This document shows positions 35,044-44,146 of a stretch of DNA of 64,000 bases, piece by piece. Where the stretch lies: positions 186,001 through 250,000 of the forward strand of contig NZ_SMSK01000003.1 in the NCBI RefSeq assembly GCF_004354985.1. Reading direction: 5' to 3'. The notes under the pieces were generated by a model. It made no database searches, had not been told where the DNA came from, and saw only the letters and a list, made by a program, of their open reading frames with translations. Numbering within the stretch: the stretch's first letter is position 1; every line of letters starts with the position of its first letter. Made by a program: the position numbers and the translations under genes. This DNA comes from Segetibacter sp. 3557_3 (GTDB lineage: Bacteria; Bacteroidota; Bacteroidia; Chitinophagales; Chitinophagaceae).

Positions 35044-37689
35044 TTACTGTTGCATTCCTTCTCCACTATCAAGTGAACGATCGTTTTTGCGTTTGAAAAG
35101 GTTAACGTCGAATTTACCGAAACGATAGTTGAAGTTCAATCTTACGATTTGTGGATCCCTTCTGCGCTCGGAAGTTTGGAAGAAGTATGGCGATTCAGAG
35201 TAGGTACTGAACAACTGCGTTCTGAATATGTCATTGACGCTTAAGTTTAGTGAAGCGGTATTACCACCTTTTAAAGTGAAGTCTTTGCGGATTGCAAGAT
35301 CAACACTGTAGCGCGGGTTGATATAACCTTGTGCAGTTCCTGCTCCTCCACCGCCAAACATAAAGCCGCCGCCACCGCCACCACCGCGTGGGCCACCGCC
35401 ACCGCCGCCGCGACCACCTTCCTGTGGAAGAACGGTTTTAGCGAAATAATCACCCGAAAGCTGGATAGCAAAGCCTTTTGGTAATTTGATGCTGTTGTTG
35501 ATTTTCGCAAACCAGCTTGTTCTTTGGTTGGTAAGCGCCGGTTGTCCTGCCTGGGCTGCGATCTTGATGGTGGAATTGAAAACGTTTACGTTAACCGTCA
35601 TATCCCACCACTTGGCCAGGGGCATACGATTGGTAACCTCAACACCGTAAGTCTGGCTGTTGTTTGCGTTGATATAGGTGTTGAATACTGCACTGTCAAG
35701 CGTTTCGATCGGGTTTTTGCCCACATATTGGAAACGGGTGATCAGGTTGTCGTTTTGCTTAAAAAATGTACTGACCAACAGGTTTGCAGCACGCTGGTAG
35801 TTATAATTATAGGAAACCTCCAGTGAGTTGGTAAACTCGGGACGGAGTCCTGCATTACCAACGCTGAGGTTTTGTGGATCTGAATAATCGATAAATGGCA
35901 TCAACTGGAAGAAGTTTGGCCTGTTGATCCGCCGTGAGTAATTAAGTTGCAGGTCCTGGTTGTCGGTTAGCTTATAAGTGATAAAAGTGCTTGGAAAGAG
36001 GCTTAAGGGGAAGTCGACATTGAAGCTGGAGTCTTTGCCGGCCAGATTACCCTGGTAAGTAGAGCTTTCCGCTCTTAAACCAAACTGGTAGCTAATCCTG
36101 TTGACCTGTAAGCTATAAGTACCATAAGCTGCATAAACCCTGTCGGTAAAGCTGTAGCTGCTGCTGATATTAGGGAACAACACATAACCAACACGATTGT
36201 AATCATAAAAGAACTGGTTATTAATGTTCTCAAAGTCCCGGATGGATGCCCGTGCGCCCAATTCGAGTTTTTGTTTATCGGAGATCGGGTTTTCGTAATC
36301 TGCCTGGAATATCAGGTTCTTGGTTTGCCCGCTTCCAGCGGTTCTTTGCAATATGGGTAATGCTTTAGGGCGATTGGATGCTCCGAAAGTCTCTGTTCTG
36401 AAGTTGCCTATGTTATCATTTTTACTGAGGTTGTAGTTAACATCGGCTGTTAGCTCGTGGCCAGGCTTTGAAAACAGGTGTTTGTAACTTAACTGCGAAC
36501 CAAGATTTCTAAAGTTACCGTCGGTCTTGGTGATCCGGTCACTATAACTTGAGAATACTTTGTTGATGGTAGAGTCAATACGTTGGTCGTCATCGTTAAG
36601 GAAGTTACCACGGTTATAGTTTGCGGTAACAGAAATCGTGTTACGGATGTCGATAAAGTAGTCAAATCCGCCCCTTGCAAAGCCAAAGAGATTTTTACCA
36701 ATGCCTTCACTTGTTTGGTGGATTTCGCTGAGTGGGGTAGTAAGCGTTTGCCGGTCGGTAGTTGCCCACGACTTAGACTTGCGTTGGTTCAGGCTTCCGC
36801 TAAGGAAGAAGTTTAATTTGTTTTGTCTGAGGTTGATGTCGCCACCTAGGTTAACCCGTGCCCTGGAGTCGATACCTGCACGAATACCGCCATTGTAGCC
36901 GGTTTTCCTGTTCTTTTTCAACACGATATTGAGGATACCCGCATTACCGCCGGATGCATCAAATTTAGCAGAAGGGTTGGTTATCAATTCCACCCTGTCG
37001 ATGATATCGGCAGGTATCTGGTCCATGGTAAGTGTTGTTGGACGACCATCTACAAAAAGCTGGGGTGACGCATTTCGCATGGTCACGTTGCCGTCAATGT
37101 CGACGCTGAGGGATGGAATGTTTTTCATCACCTCGGTTGCCGTTTGTCCGGTGCTCACCAGGTTACGGTCAACGTTGAAGATCTTGCGATCAACACCCAT
37201 TTCGAAAAGGCGGCGGGTAGCTGTAACGGTAACGTTAGAAAGTGTTGCTGCGTCTTGCTCGAGTTTGATATTGCCAAGGTCACGGTCGATCATACTCATC
37301 ATTTGCTCCTGGTTTGCACCGGGGCCGGGACGAAGTCCGAAAGAGAGCGCCTGGTCTTTTTGCTTAAAACCTATAGCTGAAACACGAAGGGTAAAGTTTC
37401 CAAAAACCGGAAGGTTTGATAAGCTGAAATCGCCATTGTTTGCTGAAATGGCCGTTTTGATGGTTGCCTGGGTGGATTTTTTTGTTGCAGAATCAACGCC
37501 GTTTGACAAAAGGATTATTGATGCGCCGTCAACTGCTTTGTTTGTTTTGCTGTCAACAACTTTACCATAAAAGTGGCCGGTATTCATCTGTTGACCACCT
37601 CCTCTACCTGCTCCCGGACGCATTCCCGGGGGCTGAGCCGATAAACCAAGACCAGATAATAAAAATGCTACAAGTACTAATTTTCTCAT
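35044..37689 (-). CDS. Outer-membrane beta-barrel receptor with glycine-rich loop
   Basis: An 881-aa outer-membrane protein of the same broad type as the one at 22009. It has a signal peptide (MRKLVLVAFLLSGLGLSAQP), a Gly/Arg-rich spacer, a carboxypeptidase-regulatory-like domain (~38-125), a plug (~150-260, TATEVMKNIPSLSVDIDGNV, LFVDGRPTTLTMDQIPADII) and a long barrel. Around residues 727-760 there are several poly-Gly runs (GGRGGGGGGPRGGGGGGGF), predicted in a surface loop or strand turn. The C-terminus reads NLFKRKNDRSLDSGEGMQQ. Substrate unknown; no SusD-like neighbour. Upstream of the start, CAATTTTGCC is a weak -7-like box. Confidence 0.88.
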   Translation of the reverse strand: MRKLVLVAFLLSGLGLSAQPPGMRPGAGRGGGQQMNTGHFYGKVVDSKTNKAVDGASIILLSNGVDSATKKSTQATIKTAISANNGDFSLSNLPVFGNFTLRVSAIGFKQKDQALSFGLRPGPGANQEQMMSMIDRDLGNIKLEQDAATLSNVTVTATRRLFEMGVDRKIFNVDRNLVSTGQTATEVMKNIPSLSVDIDGNVTMRNASPQLFVDGRPTTLTMDQIPADIIDRVELITNPSAKFDASGGNAGILNIVLKKNRKTGYNGGIRAGIDSRARVNLGGDINLRQNKLNFFLSGSLNQRKSKSWATTDRQTLTTPLSEIHQTSEGIGKNLFGFARGGFDYFIDIRNTISVTANYNRGNFLNDDDQRIDSTINKVFSSYSDRITKTDGNFRNLGSQLSYKHLFSKPGHELTADVNYNLSKNDNIGNFRTETFGASNRPKALPILQRTAGSGQTKNLIFQADYENPISDKQKLELGARASIRDFENINNQFFYDYNRVGYVLFPNISSSYSFTDRVYAAYGTYSLQVNRISYQFGLRAESSTYQGNLAGKDSSFNVDFPLSLFPSTFITYKLTDNQDLQLNYSRRINRPNFFQLMPFIDYSDPQNLSVGNAGLRPEFTNSLEVSYNYNYQRAANLLVSTFFKQNDNLITRFQYVGKNPIETLDSAVFNTYINANNSQTYGVEVTNRMPLAKWWDMTVNVNVFNSTIKIAAQAGQPALTNQRTSWFAKINNSIKLPKGFAIQLSGDYFAKTVLPQEGGRGGGGGGPRGGGGGGGFMFGGGGAGTAQGYINPRYSVDLAIRKDFTLKGGNTASLNLSVNDIFRTQLFSTYSESPYFFQTSERRRDPQIVRLNFNYRFGKFDVNLFKRKNDRSLDSGEGMQQ

Positions 37690-37897
37690 ATATATGCTTA
37701 TAAATAAAGGGCAAAATTGTTGTCGAAATAGTTATGAAAGTTCATAAATAAGGATAAGCGGTAAATAAAGTCGATTTTTTGGGGGAAGGCTGTTCAGCAA
37801 TCTCCCAAAACGGATAAATGGCCAGTTGTGTTTCCCGGATTTACCGGTGAATGGGATGATGTGCGTAATTACAGCCTGAAAGTCTCCCATACGATGC

Positions 37898-38494
37898 CTA
37901 CAACATTACCAGGATGAGCAGGAGTTGGAGCAGCCCGATTATAAAACCGAAAACAGCACCCAACCATTGCAATGAACGAAGCTCACCTTTGAAAAACGTT
38001 GGACCGGCAATAATAGTATAATGAATAGCCCTGCCGACGGTCCTTTCAAGAATTGGTTGCAGTTCAGTTTTGGTAATCGCCTTTTCAAAATAAGTTTCCA
38101 TAACTTGGGGGAATAGTTCTTCCAACTGTTTCATGAAAACAGTTTTCAGCTGGCTTATTGTCCTATCGCCGATAAGAGAGCCGATCATGGGTATCTCTTG
38201 TTTCAATTTGTGGCGCAGAAACACATCAATATGTTGCTCAATCATAGGGTTGAGTTGCTGATAAGCGGCATCCGGGTTGACGATGTTCTTCAGCGAACCT
38301 TCTTCAAGTTGTTTAATTAAGCCACTTTCAACCAGTGTAATAATTTGGTCTTTACGTGCGAGTAAAACTTTTTCAAGCGAGAGTTGTCCCGGAAAGCCGG
38401 AGGGTTTGCGAAAAAGAAGATAACAAAATGCCGCCATAATGAGCCAACCCAACAAAGCAGACAATAGGGGGGTAACAAAGATCCAGTTCGACAT
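37898..38494 (-). CDS. DUF445 family membrane protein
   Basis: A 198-aa protein with one transmembrane helix at each end (~7-28 and ~172-196, WLGAVFGFIIGLLQLLLILVML) and an amphipathic helical middle with ELFPQVMETYFEKAITKTELQ. This matches short DUF445 proteins, a group related to YheB-type envelope proteins of unknown function. Its start is about 50 bases downstream of the tRNA-His gene on the same strand, separated by a terminator. Confidence 0.75.
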   Translation of the reverse strand: MSNWIFVTPLLSALLGWLIMAAFCYLLFRKPSGFPGQLSLEKVLLARKDQIITLVESGLIKQLEEGSLKNIVNPDAAYQQLNPMIEQHIDVFLRHKLKQEIPMIGSLIGDRTISQLKTVFMKQLEELFPQVMETYFEKAITKTELQPILERTVGRAIHYTIIAGPTFFKGELRSLQWLGAVFGFIIGLLQLLLILVML

Positions 38495-38512
38495 GGAGTA
38501 GAATTATAAAAA

Positions 38513-38537
38513 AACCTCGTTGCATTGCAACAAGGTT
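38513..38537 (-). terminator. Terminator of tRNA-His
   Basis: On the minus strand ACCTTGTTGC pairs with GCAACGAGGT with a single mismatch and is followed by a run of seven T. It directly follows the tRNA. Confidence 0.8.
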
Positions 38538-38543
38538 CTTTTG

Positions 38544-38618
38544 GGAGACCGAGGGGTCTCGAACCCCCGGCCTTCAGTGCCACAAACTGACGCTCTAACC
38601 AACTGAGCTACGATCTCC
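38544..38618 (-). tRNA. tRNA-His (GTG)
   Basis: Minus-strand cloverleaf with acceptor GAGATCG/CGGTCTC, D-arm GCTCAGTTGGTTAGAGC, anticodon arm TCAGT-TTGTGGC-ACTGA with anticodon GTG, and T-arm GGGGG-TTCGAGA-CCCCT. An extra G at the 5' end (position -1) pairs with discriminator C73, the identity element specific to tRNA-His. The CCA end is not encoded. Confidence 0.97.
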
Positions 38619-39041
38619 GTTTTTAACGGTTGCAAAAATAGGGAAAAAGTGTTTTCCAATTGCAAATGGCTGTCATATTTCCACGATATTGTTAATCGTG
38701 CACGAACATGCTTCTCAGGTTGTAACCAGGGAAGCCGGCATAGGTTGCTATTTAGGTGTTTCCCTATCCACTCAGCCTATTTGCCGGTTTTTTGAAGTAC
38801 ATTGAAATCAGGTGTGACTATTGTATGATAAGTACAGTGATTATCGTTGTAAACGGGGGAAAAGATGTGTTTGTAACAATTCGCTAAACAAAATTGAACT
38901 TCTGTTCGGAATCTTTGTTTTTCCATCTGTTCCAATGCATTGTTTTTCAAGGTACTAAGTAGCTGAATTTGGATAATTAATATGTGGCTGTAAAAGCTTG
39001 TTAAGATGCCGGACTCACGCCAACAGCACTTTTTTTTACTT
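38619..39041. other. Intergenic region upstream of the tail-specific protease
   Basis: No gene seen. CACGAT (38682-38687) and ATCGTG (38695-38700) form a small inverted repeat. The rest is AT-rich leader sequence; the protease -7 box lies at its end. Confidence 0.5.
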
Positions 39042-39049
39042 TATTTTTG
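39042..39049 (+). promoter_or_regulatory. Candidate -7 box of the protease gene
   Basis: TATTTTTG fits TAnnTTTG, but it ends only seven bases before the ATG at 39057, so the transcript would be nearly leaderless. The surrounding T-runs make a chance match possible. Confidence 0.35.
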
Positions 39050-39056
39050 ATACTTA

Positions 39057-41207
39057 ATGAAACAAATTCTACAATTTATGATGAAACCTAAGGTATTGCC
39101 TTTAGTGCTGCTGCTGGTATTTGCAGGAATCTTTTGGGCATTTAAATCACTTGGAGAGGATGGAAAGACCGTTTCGAAACAACAGAAGATACTAACTACG
39201 TTGGGTTCCATCATCGAGGAAAATCACTATGATCCTAAACCCATAAATGATGATTTCTCACGCGAGATCTTCAAAAAATTTCTTGGTGAAATTGACGCGG
39301 AGAAAAACATACTGCTCCAGTCGGATTTGAATTCGTTGAAAAAATACGAAACCTATATCGACGATGAAATACATGGTGCAACAATGGAGTTCCTCCCTAC
39401 GCTGAACCCCATATTTACGAAGCGGCAACAGGAGATTGCTTCGCTTTATAAAACATTGTTGGCAAACCCATTCGATTTCACCATTGATGAAAAACTTGTC
39501 GCCGACGGAGATAAGCTGAACTTTCCTGCTACGGACGCAGAACGGAAAGATCGCTGGCGCAAGAAGTTGAAGTACCTTACCCTTGAGCGTTATAATGACC
39601 TGATGGAGCAGCGCGAAAAGAATAAAGGAACTAAAGACTTTGTTGTTAAGACAGATAAAGAAATAGAAGCTGAAGCTCGTCAGAAGGTGATGAAGATTAT
39701 GGATAAGTCTTTTGACAGGATGAAGTATAAACTGACTGATGAGGATCGGTTTAATACCCTTATCAACAGTATCACGACATTTATGGATCCGCATTCTGAT
39801 TACTTTCCACCGGTTGAGAAAAGGTCCTTTGACGAACAGATGAGTGGACGTTTCTATGGTATTGGAGCGTCACTTAAAGAAGAAGAAGGTGGAATAAAAG
39901 TAGCCACACTGCTGACCGGTAGCCCGGCCTGGAAAAGCGGGGAAGTACAGGTAGGTGATATTATTATGAGGGTTGGCCAGGGTAAGCAGGAGCCTGTTGA
40001 CCTTACAGGATATGCAGTTGAAGATGCAGTTAAGATCATCCGTGGTACAAAAGGCACGGAAGTAAGGTTGACCTTAAAAAAAGGCGATGGCTCATTAAAG
40101 GTAGTCTCCCTCATCCGCGACGAAATCGTGCAGGATGAAGGATTTGCCAGGAGCGCAATTATCAAGGATAAAAACAAGATTGGGTATATCTACCTTCCGG
40201 AGTTTTATGCTGATTTTGAGCGGCAGAATGGCTCCAGGTCTGCAGTTGACGTCGCGAAAGAAGTTCAGAAGCTTAAGGAAGCTAATGTAGATGGAATTAT
40301 CATCGATTTGCGTAACAACGGTGGTGGTTCTTTGATGGATGTTGTAAATATGGTTGGCTTATTTATCCCTGATGGACCAATTGTTCAGGTGAAGGATCGT
40401 GAGGGTAAACCAACTGTGCTTGGTGACAACGACAAATCAGTACTCTACTCAGGTCCCCTCGCAGTAATGGTAAACGAATTTAGCGCAAGTGCCTCTGAAA
40501 TATTTGCAGCCGCAATCCAGGATTATGGAAGAGGAGTTATCCTCGGCAGTAGTTCAACTTATGGAAAAGGAACTGTTCAGCGTAATATTCCTTTCGGAAA
40601 GCCTCTTGATTTCGCGAGCGGTTTAACCGAATATGGTGCGATAAAGCTCACGCTTCAGAAGTTTTACCGCGTTAATGGAGGATCTACCCAATTGCGTGGT
40701 GTCACACCCGATATCATCATCCCGGATCAATATGAGTCTTTAAAGTTCAGGGAGAAAGACAATCCAAATGCATTAAAGTGGGACGAAATCCAAAAGTCGA
40801 ATTTCAAACCGTGGCAGGCTACCTACAACCTAGCGACTGTTAAGGCAGCAAGTCAGCAGCGAATTGCAAACAGCATTCCGTTTACAACGATAAAAAAGAA
40901 TGCGGAATGGCTTGCGGTGCAGAACGATAAAGAGTACAACCTCAACTATCAGAAATTTGCGCAGGAGCAAAAGAGCATTCGCGCTGCTGTAAAGCAGAAT
41001 GATACCCTGTCGAAATCTAAAACTGAACTGCCTATTGAAGGCTTAACAGCAGATACGTTGAAGTACAACAATGTTGACAAAGAGAAAGGGGAGCGTTATC
41101 GGGCATGGCTGAAAAACCTTCGTACTGATATTTATATCAATGAAACCGCTAATGTGGTAAATGATATGATCGGTACAAAAGCTGTGGTGATCGCCAGGAA
41201 ACCTTAG
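39057..41207 (+). CDS. prc: Carboxy-terminal (tail-specific) processing protease
   Basis: Periplasmic S41 serine protease that trims or degrades proteins from their C-terminus. The 716-aa protein has an N-terminal membrane anchor or signal (PLVLLLVFAGIFWAF), an N-terminal helical region, a PDZ domain (~260-340, GIGASLKEEEGGIKVATL), the S41 catalytic domain with FSASASEIFAAAIQDYGRG (nucleophile Ser about 478) and TYGKGTVQRNIPF (general base Lys about 504), and a C-terminal DUF3340-like helical domain. This is the Prc/Tsp layout rather than the shorter CtpA one. Gene is monocistronic. Confidence 0.93.
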   Translation: MKQILQFMMKPKVLPLVLLLVFAGIFWAFKSLGEDGKTVSKQQKILTTLGSIIEENHYDPKPINDDFSREIFKKFLGEIDAEKNILLQSDLNSLKKYETYIDDEIHGATMEFLPTLNPIFTKRQQEIASLYKTLLANPFDFTIDEKLVADGDKLNFPATDAERKDRWRKKLKYLTLERYNDLMEQREKNKGTKDFVVKTDKEIEAEARQKVMKIMDKSFDRMKYKLTDEDRFNTLINSITTFMDPHSDYFPPVEKRSFDEQMSGRFYGIGASLKEEEGGIKVATLLTGSPAWKSGEVQVGDIIMRVGQGKQEPVDLTGYAVEDAVKIIRGTKGTEVRLTLKKGDGSLKVVSLIRDEIVQDEGFARSAIIKDKNKIGYIYLPEFYADFERQNGSRSAVDVAKEVQKLKEANVDGIIIDLRNNGGGSLMDVVNMVGLFIPDGPIVQVKDREGKPTVLGDNDKSVLYSGPLAVMVNEFSASASEIFAAAIQDYGRGVILGSSSTYGKGTVQRNIPFGKPLDFASGLTEYGAIKLTLQKFYRVNGGSTQLRGVTPDIIIPDQYESLKFREKDNPNALKWDEIQKSNFKPWQATYNLATVKAASQQRIANSIPFTTIKKNAEWLAVQNDKEYNLNYQKFAQEQKSIRAAVKQNDTLSKSKTELPIEGLTADTLKYNNVDKEKGERYRAWLKNLRTDIYINETANVVNDMIGTKAVVIARKP

Positions 41208-41427
41208 TTGGGTACTTAACCGGAAACTGGGGTTTATTCCACGATTTTTTGGACTGGCAAATGTTCGCTATTGATCTCCGGTTGCCCGCCCGGATAGACC
41301 CAGTCGGACGCCCGCCCCGATGAACCCGGTTCGTGGGTGTCGCTCACTTGTACGGCATCTTTTTAAATTGATATACCGATCAGGGTACAAGAACTTACTA
41401 TGATCAAGTATAAACAGGTAAATCATC

Positions 41428-41459
41428 AAAGGCTGTCTTCTCGAAAGGAGGCAGCCTTT
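41428..41459 (+). terminator. Rho-independent terminator
   Basis: AAAGGCTG at 41428 pairs with CAGCCTTT ending at 41459, and the stem extends inward to about 14 pairs with some G-T pairs around loop TCGA. It is 220 bases after prc. Confidence 0.7.
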
Positions 41460-41588
41460 ATCATTTATATGCCAGCTTTACCGAAGGCGTTTGATGAACA
41501 ACAACGCATTCGGGATGATGCTTAAACCGTAGCGAAAATGTCTGGATTTACTCTCCATTCTCTGTGCGCTGACTATACTCCTAAGCTT

Positions 41589-41596
41589 TATCTTTG
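41589..41596 (+). promoter_or_regulatory. -7 box of the antiterminator gene
   Basis: TATCTTTG is an exact TAnnTTTG match, 18 bases before the ATG at 41615. It is the likely promoter of the polysaccharide block. Confidence 0.6.
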
Positions 41597-41614
41597 TTTC
41601 AAATCCGGTGATTG

Positions 41615-42115
41615 ATGGAAAAGAAATGGTATGCCATTTATACAAAGCCCAGATGGGAAAAAAAGGTGGATACAGTACTACTAAAGAAGAGCCTTGAGAG
41701 CTGGTGCCCACTTCAGAAAGTAGAAAAACAATGGAGTGACAGAAAGAAAATCATTGAAGAGCCGCTTTTTAAATCGTATGTGTTTGTACACATTACAGAA
41801 CCAGAGCGGGTGCAGGTGCTGATGACCGATGGGGTTATCAATTTTGTTCACCACGTTGGTAAGCCCGCTGTTATAAGAGAAGAGGAGATACAGATTATTA
41901 AAAAGTTCCTGCTGGAAAAAGATGCATCAATTACCATACAGTCGTTGGAGTCGCTGGATGAAAATACGCGGATCGTTGTAAACCACGGAATTTTTATGAA
42001 CAGCGAAGGCACCGTTATTCGTGGTGGAAACCGGAAAGTTTTTGTAAAACTGGAGTCTCTTGGCCAGATCATGACTGTCGAATTTCCGGTTGAATACGTT
42101 ACTCCCTTGACCTAA
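41615..42115 (+). CDS. UpxY-like transcription antiterminator (NusG family)
   Basis: A 166-aa NusG paralogue. It begins EKKWYAIYTKPRWEKKV, the hallmark of the NGN domain of UpxY/RfaH-type proteins, continues with FKSYVFVHI, and has a C-terminal KOW domain around NHGIFMNSEGTVIRGGNRKVFVKL. In Bacteroides such proteins travel with RNA polymerase through capsule operons and prevent early termination in the leader. Its position as first gene of the sugar-modification block and the 286-base gap to the next gene fit that role. Start set at ATG 41615. Confidence 0.88.
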   Translation: MEKKWYAIYTKPRWEKKVDTVLLKKSLESWCPLQKVEKQWSDRKKIIEEPLFKSYVFVHITEPERVQVLMTDGVINFVHHVGKPAVIREEEIQIIKKFLLEKDASITIQSLESLDENTRIVVNHGIFMNSEGTVIRGGNRKVFVKLESLGQIMTVEFPVEYVTPLT

Positions 42116-42401
42116 ATACCTTCTCCTGTTAAGCATAAGGCAGAAGCTGATAAATCCAGCTCGCCGGTTTCAAATAAAATGTGTGCACCATCGTTAATAA
42201 GTTCGTAACCAACACACATTTAATAAAGACTGGACGGAATCTTATTGACCTTATTGAAAATTGGCTTTCTTTCGCGTAAAAACCCGACCCTACACCCGGC
42301 TCAACAATTGTCGAAGCGCTAGAGTTTCCTTATATAAGGTTGCTTGTTCTGTTAACCGGAACAAAGCAGATTATTTTAGACCGGACGGGAAATAACAGCT
42401 C
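42116..42401. promoter_or_regulatory. Long leader between antiterminator and sugar genes
   Basis: Contains a 9-bp hairpin, AAATGTGTG (42177-42185) with CACACATTT (42213-42221), around a 27-base loop. No T-run follows, so it is not a simple terminator. It could be a pausing or loading site for the antiterminator; this is inference. Confidence 0.35.
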
Positions 42402-43421
42402 ATGAGAAAGATCAATTTCGCGATTATCGGTTGCGGCAGGATCGCACAACGACATGCAGAACATATCGCAAATATTGGGAAACTTGTTGCCGTTTGTGAT
42501 ATTGTTCCTGAAAAGGCGAACGCGCTCGCCGAGAAGTTTGATGCCGTTGCTTATACCGGCATCGACTTACTTATAAAAGAAGAACGAACAATTGACGTCG
42601 TATCTATTTGCTCTCCAAATGGTTTGCATGCACAACACAGTATAGCGGCCCTTCGCGCAGGGTTTCATGTGTTGTGCGAAAAGCCGATGGCCATTAATGT
42701 GAACGATTGCGGCGAGATGATCAAGGAAGCAGAACGCGCGAACCGCAGGCTTTTTGCCATTAAACAAAACCGCTTTAATCCGCCCGTTGCCGCTTTGAAG
42801 GATGCCATCGACAAAGGCATTCTTGGAAAGATTTATAGTATACAGCTAAATTGTTTTTGGAACCGGAATGCTGAATATTATGAGAATACGTGGAAAGGAA
42901 CACTTGATCTCGATGGTGGAACGCTTTTTACCCAATTTAGCCACTTCATCGACCTGCTGTACTGGTTGGTTGGAGACGTAAAACGGGCTTTTGCTTTGAC
43001 TGGTAACTTTGGCCACCAGGGCTTAATCGAGTTTGAAGATACGGGGGCCGTTGCACTCGAATTCTACAACGGCGCCATTGGTACGATCAACTATACTGTT
43101 AACAGTTATCGGGCAAATATGGAAGGTTCAATTACCATTTTTGCGGAAAAGGGAACAGTAAAAATTGGCGGCCAATACCTTAATGAGCTCGAGTACCAAA
43201 ATATAGATGGTTTTGAGTTTCGCGACCTTCCCGAGGGCAACAAAGCCAACAACTACGGCACCTATGTTGGCTCGATGAGCAATCATGATAAGGTATATGA
43301 AAACCTCGTAGATGTTTTGCTCAAGGGCAGTTCCATATCTACCAATTCATTTGAGGGCCTCAAAACTGTTGAAATCATCGACAAAATTTACCAATCTGCA
43401 AAAAATCTACGTAACTGTTAG
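42402..43421 (+). CDS. Gfo/Idh/MocA oxidoreductase (WbpB/WlbA-like)
   Basis: An NAD-dependent sugar dehydrogenase of 339 aa. The Rossmann motif is IIGCGRIAQRHAEHI, followed by the family EKPMAINV motif and the catalytic-region KQNRFNPPV. The blocks CFWNRNAEYYENTWKGTLDLDGGTLFTQFSHFIDLLYWL are characteristic of UDP-GlcNAcA 3-dehydrogenases (WbpB/WlbA), which start synthesis of 2,3-diacetamido uronic acids for O-antigen or capsule. The next gene, 2 bases downstream, is a matching N-acetyltransferase. The aminotransferase (WbpE-type) expected in the pathway is absent here. Confidence 0.88.
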   Translation: MRKINFAIIGCGRIAQRHAEHIANIGKLVAVCDIVPEKANALAEKFDAVAYTGIDLLIKEERTIDVVSICSPNGLHAQHSIAALRAGFHVLCEKPMAINVNDCGEMIKEAERANRRLFAIKQNRFNPPVAALKDAIDKGILGKIYSIQLNCFWNRNAEYYENTWKGTLDLDGGTLFTQFSHFIDLLYWLVGDVKRAFALTGNFGHQGLIEFEDTGAVALEFYNGAIGTINYTVNSYRANMEGSITIFAEKGTVKIGGQYLNELEYQNIDGFEFRDLPEGNKANNYGTYVGSMSNHDKVYENLVDVLLKGSSISTNSFEGLKTVEIIDKIYQSAKNLRNC

Positions 43422-43423
43422 TC

Positions 43424-43888
43424 ATGCGATATATTCCCTTGCAGGCGTGCATAAGAAACGTTGAATTTGGTGAAAGCGTGAAAGTAGTTGAACCAGTAAA
43501 CATCTACGGCTGTAAAATTGGTGACCATACTTTTATCGGACCTTTTGTAGAAATACAAAAAGACGTCACAATCGGTAAGAACTGCAAAATTCAATCACAC
43601 AGTTTTATTTGCGAATTGGTGACCATAGGAGATGATTGCTTTATTGGTCATGGGGTTATGTTTATCAACGACCTCTTTTCTAGTGGTGGCCCCGCAGGTG
43701 GTGACCGCAACCTATGGCGTTCAACGCAGATTGGCAATGGGGTTTCCATTGGGAGTAATGCAACCATATTACCTGTTGCCATTTGCGACCATGCCGTCAT
43801 CGGGGCCGGAGCAGTTGTAACGCGCAACATTACCCAGCCGGGAGTTTATGCGGGCAACCCTGCTAAATTGCTCCGTACCTTGCCATAG
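43424..43888 (+). CDS. Left-handed beta-helix acyltransferase (WbpD-like)
   Basis: A 154-aa hexapeptide-repeat enzyme, probably N-acetylating a 3-amino-sugar nucleotide. Repeats of the [LIV]-G-x4 type are visible (KIGDHTFIGPFVEIQKDVTIGKNCKI), then the active-site loop GHGVMFINDLFS and the coenzyme A binding tail GSNATILPVAICDHAVIGAGAVVTRN. It starts 2 bases after the WbpB-like gene, so the two are surely co-transcribed and likely consecutive in a diacetamido-uronic acid pathway. Confidence 0.88.
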   Translation: MRYIPLQACIRNVEFGESVKVVEPVNIYGCKIGDHTFIGPFVEIQKDVTIGKNCKIQSHSFICELVTIGDDCFIGHGVMFINDLFSSGGPAGGDRNLWRSTQIGNGVSIGSNATILPVAICDHAVIGAGAVVTRNITQPGVYAGNPAKLLRTLP

Positions 43889-44146
43889 CACTTACATTAG
43901 GGTGGTCTACACTTCGGATTGCTTCTGCCTGGCCTTTTATACAGCATCGTTATAAACAAGAACTGCCCAAATGCTTTCCCGGCGCATTTTTTGAATTCAA
44001 CTTTCTAATCCATTATTTATTGGCGCATGTGCAGCCGGTGCTGAGCCGACCTTTAAAGCCTTGTGTCGTTTCGGAAACTGTTCCGCCGGGATCCACTTTG
44101 CTATTGCTGTCGGGTCATTAAAAATGGGTAATCTGAAAATAACTAT

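Larger units (their letters stand above)
41208..41614. repeat. Intergenic region with dispersed element copy E and a hairpin
   Basis: 41244-41356 is a plus-oriented T6GG element (TTTTTTGGACTGGCAAATG... ending GTGTCGCTCACTTGTACGGC) with extra GC-rich sequence in its middle. About 70 bases later comes the terminator at 41428. As with copy A, element plus terminator could mark a short transcript. Confidence 0.55.
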
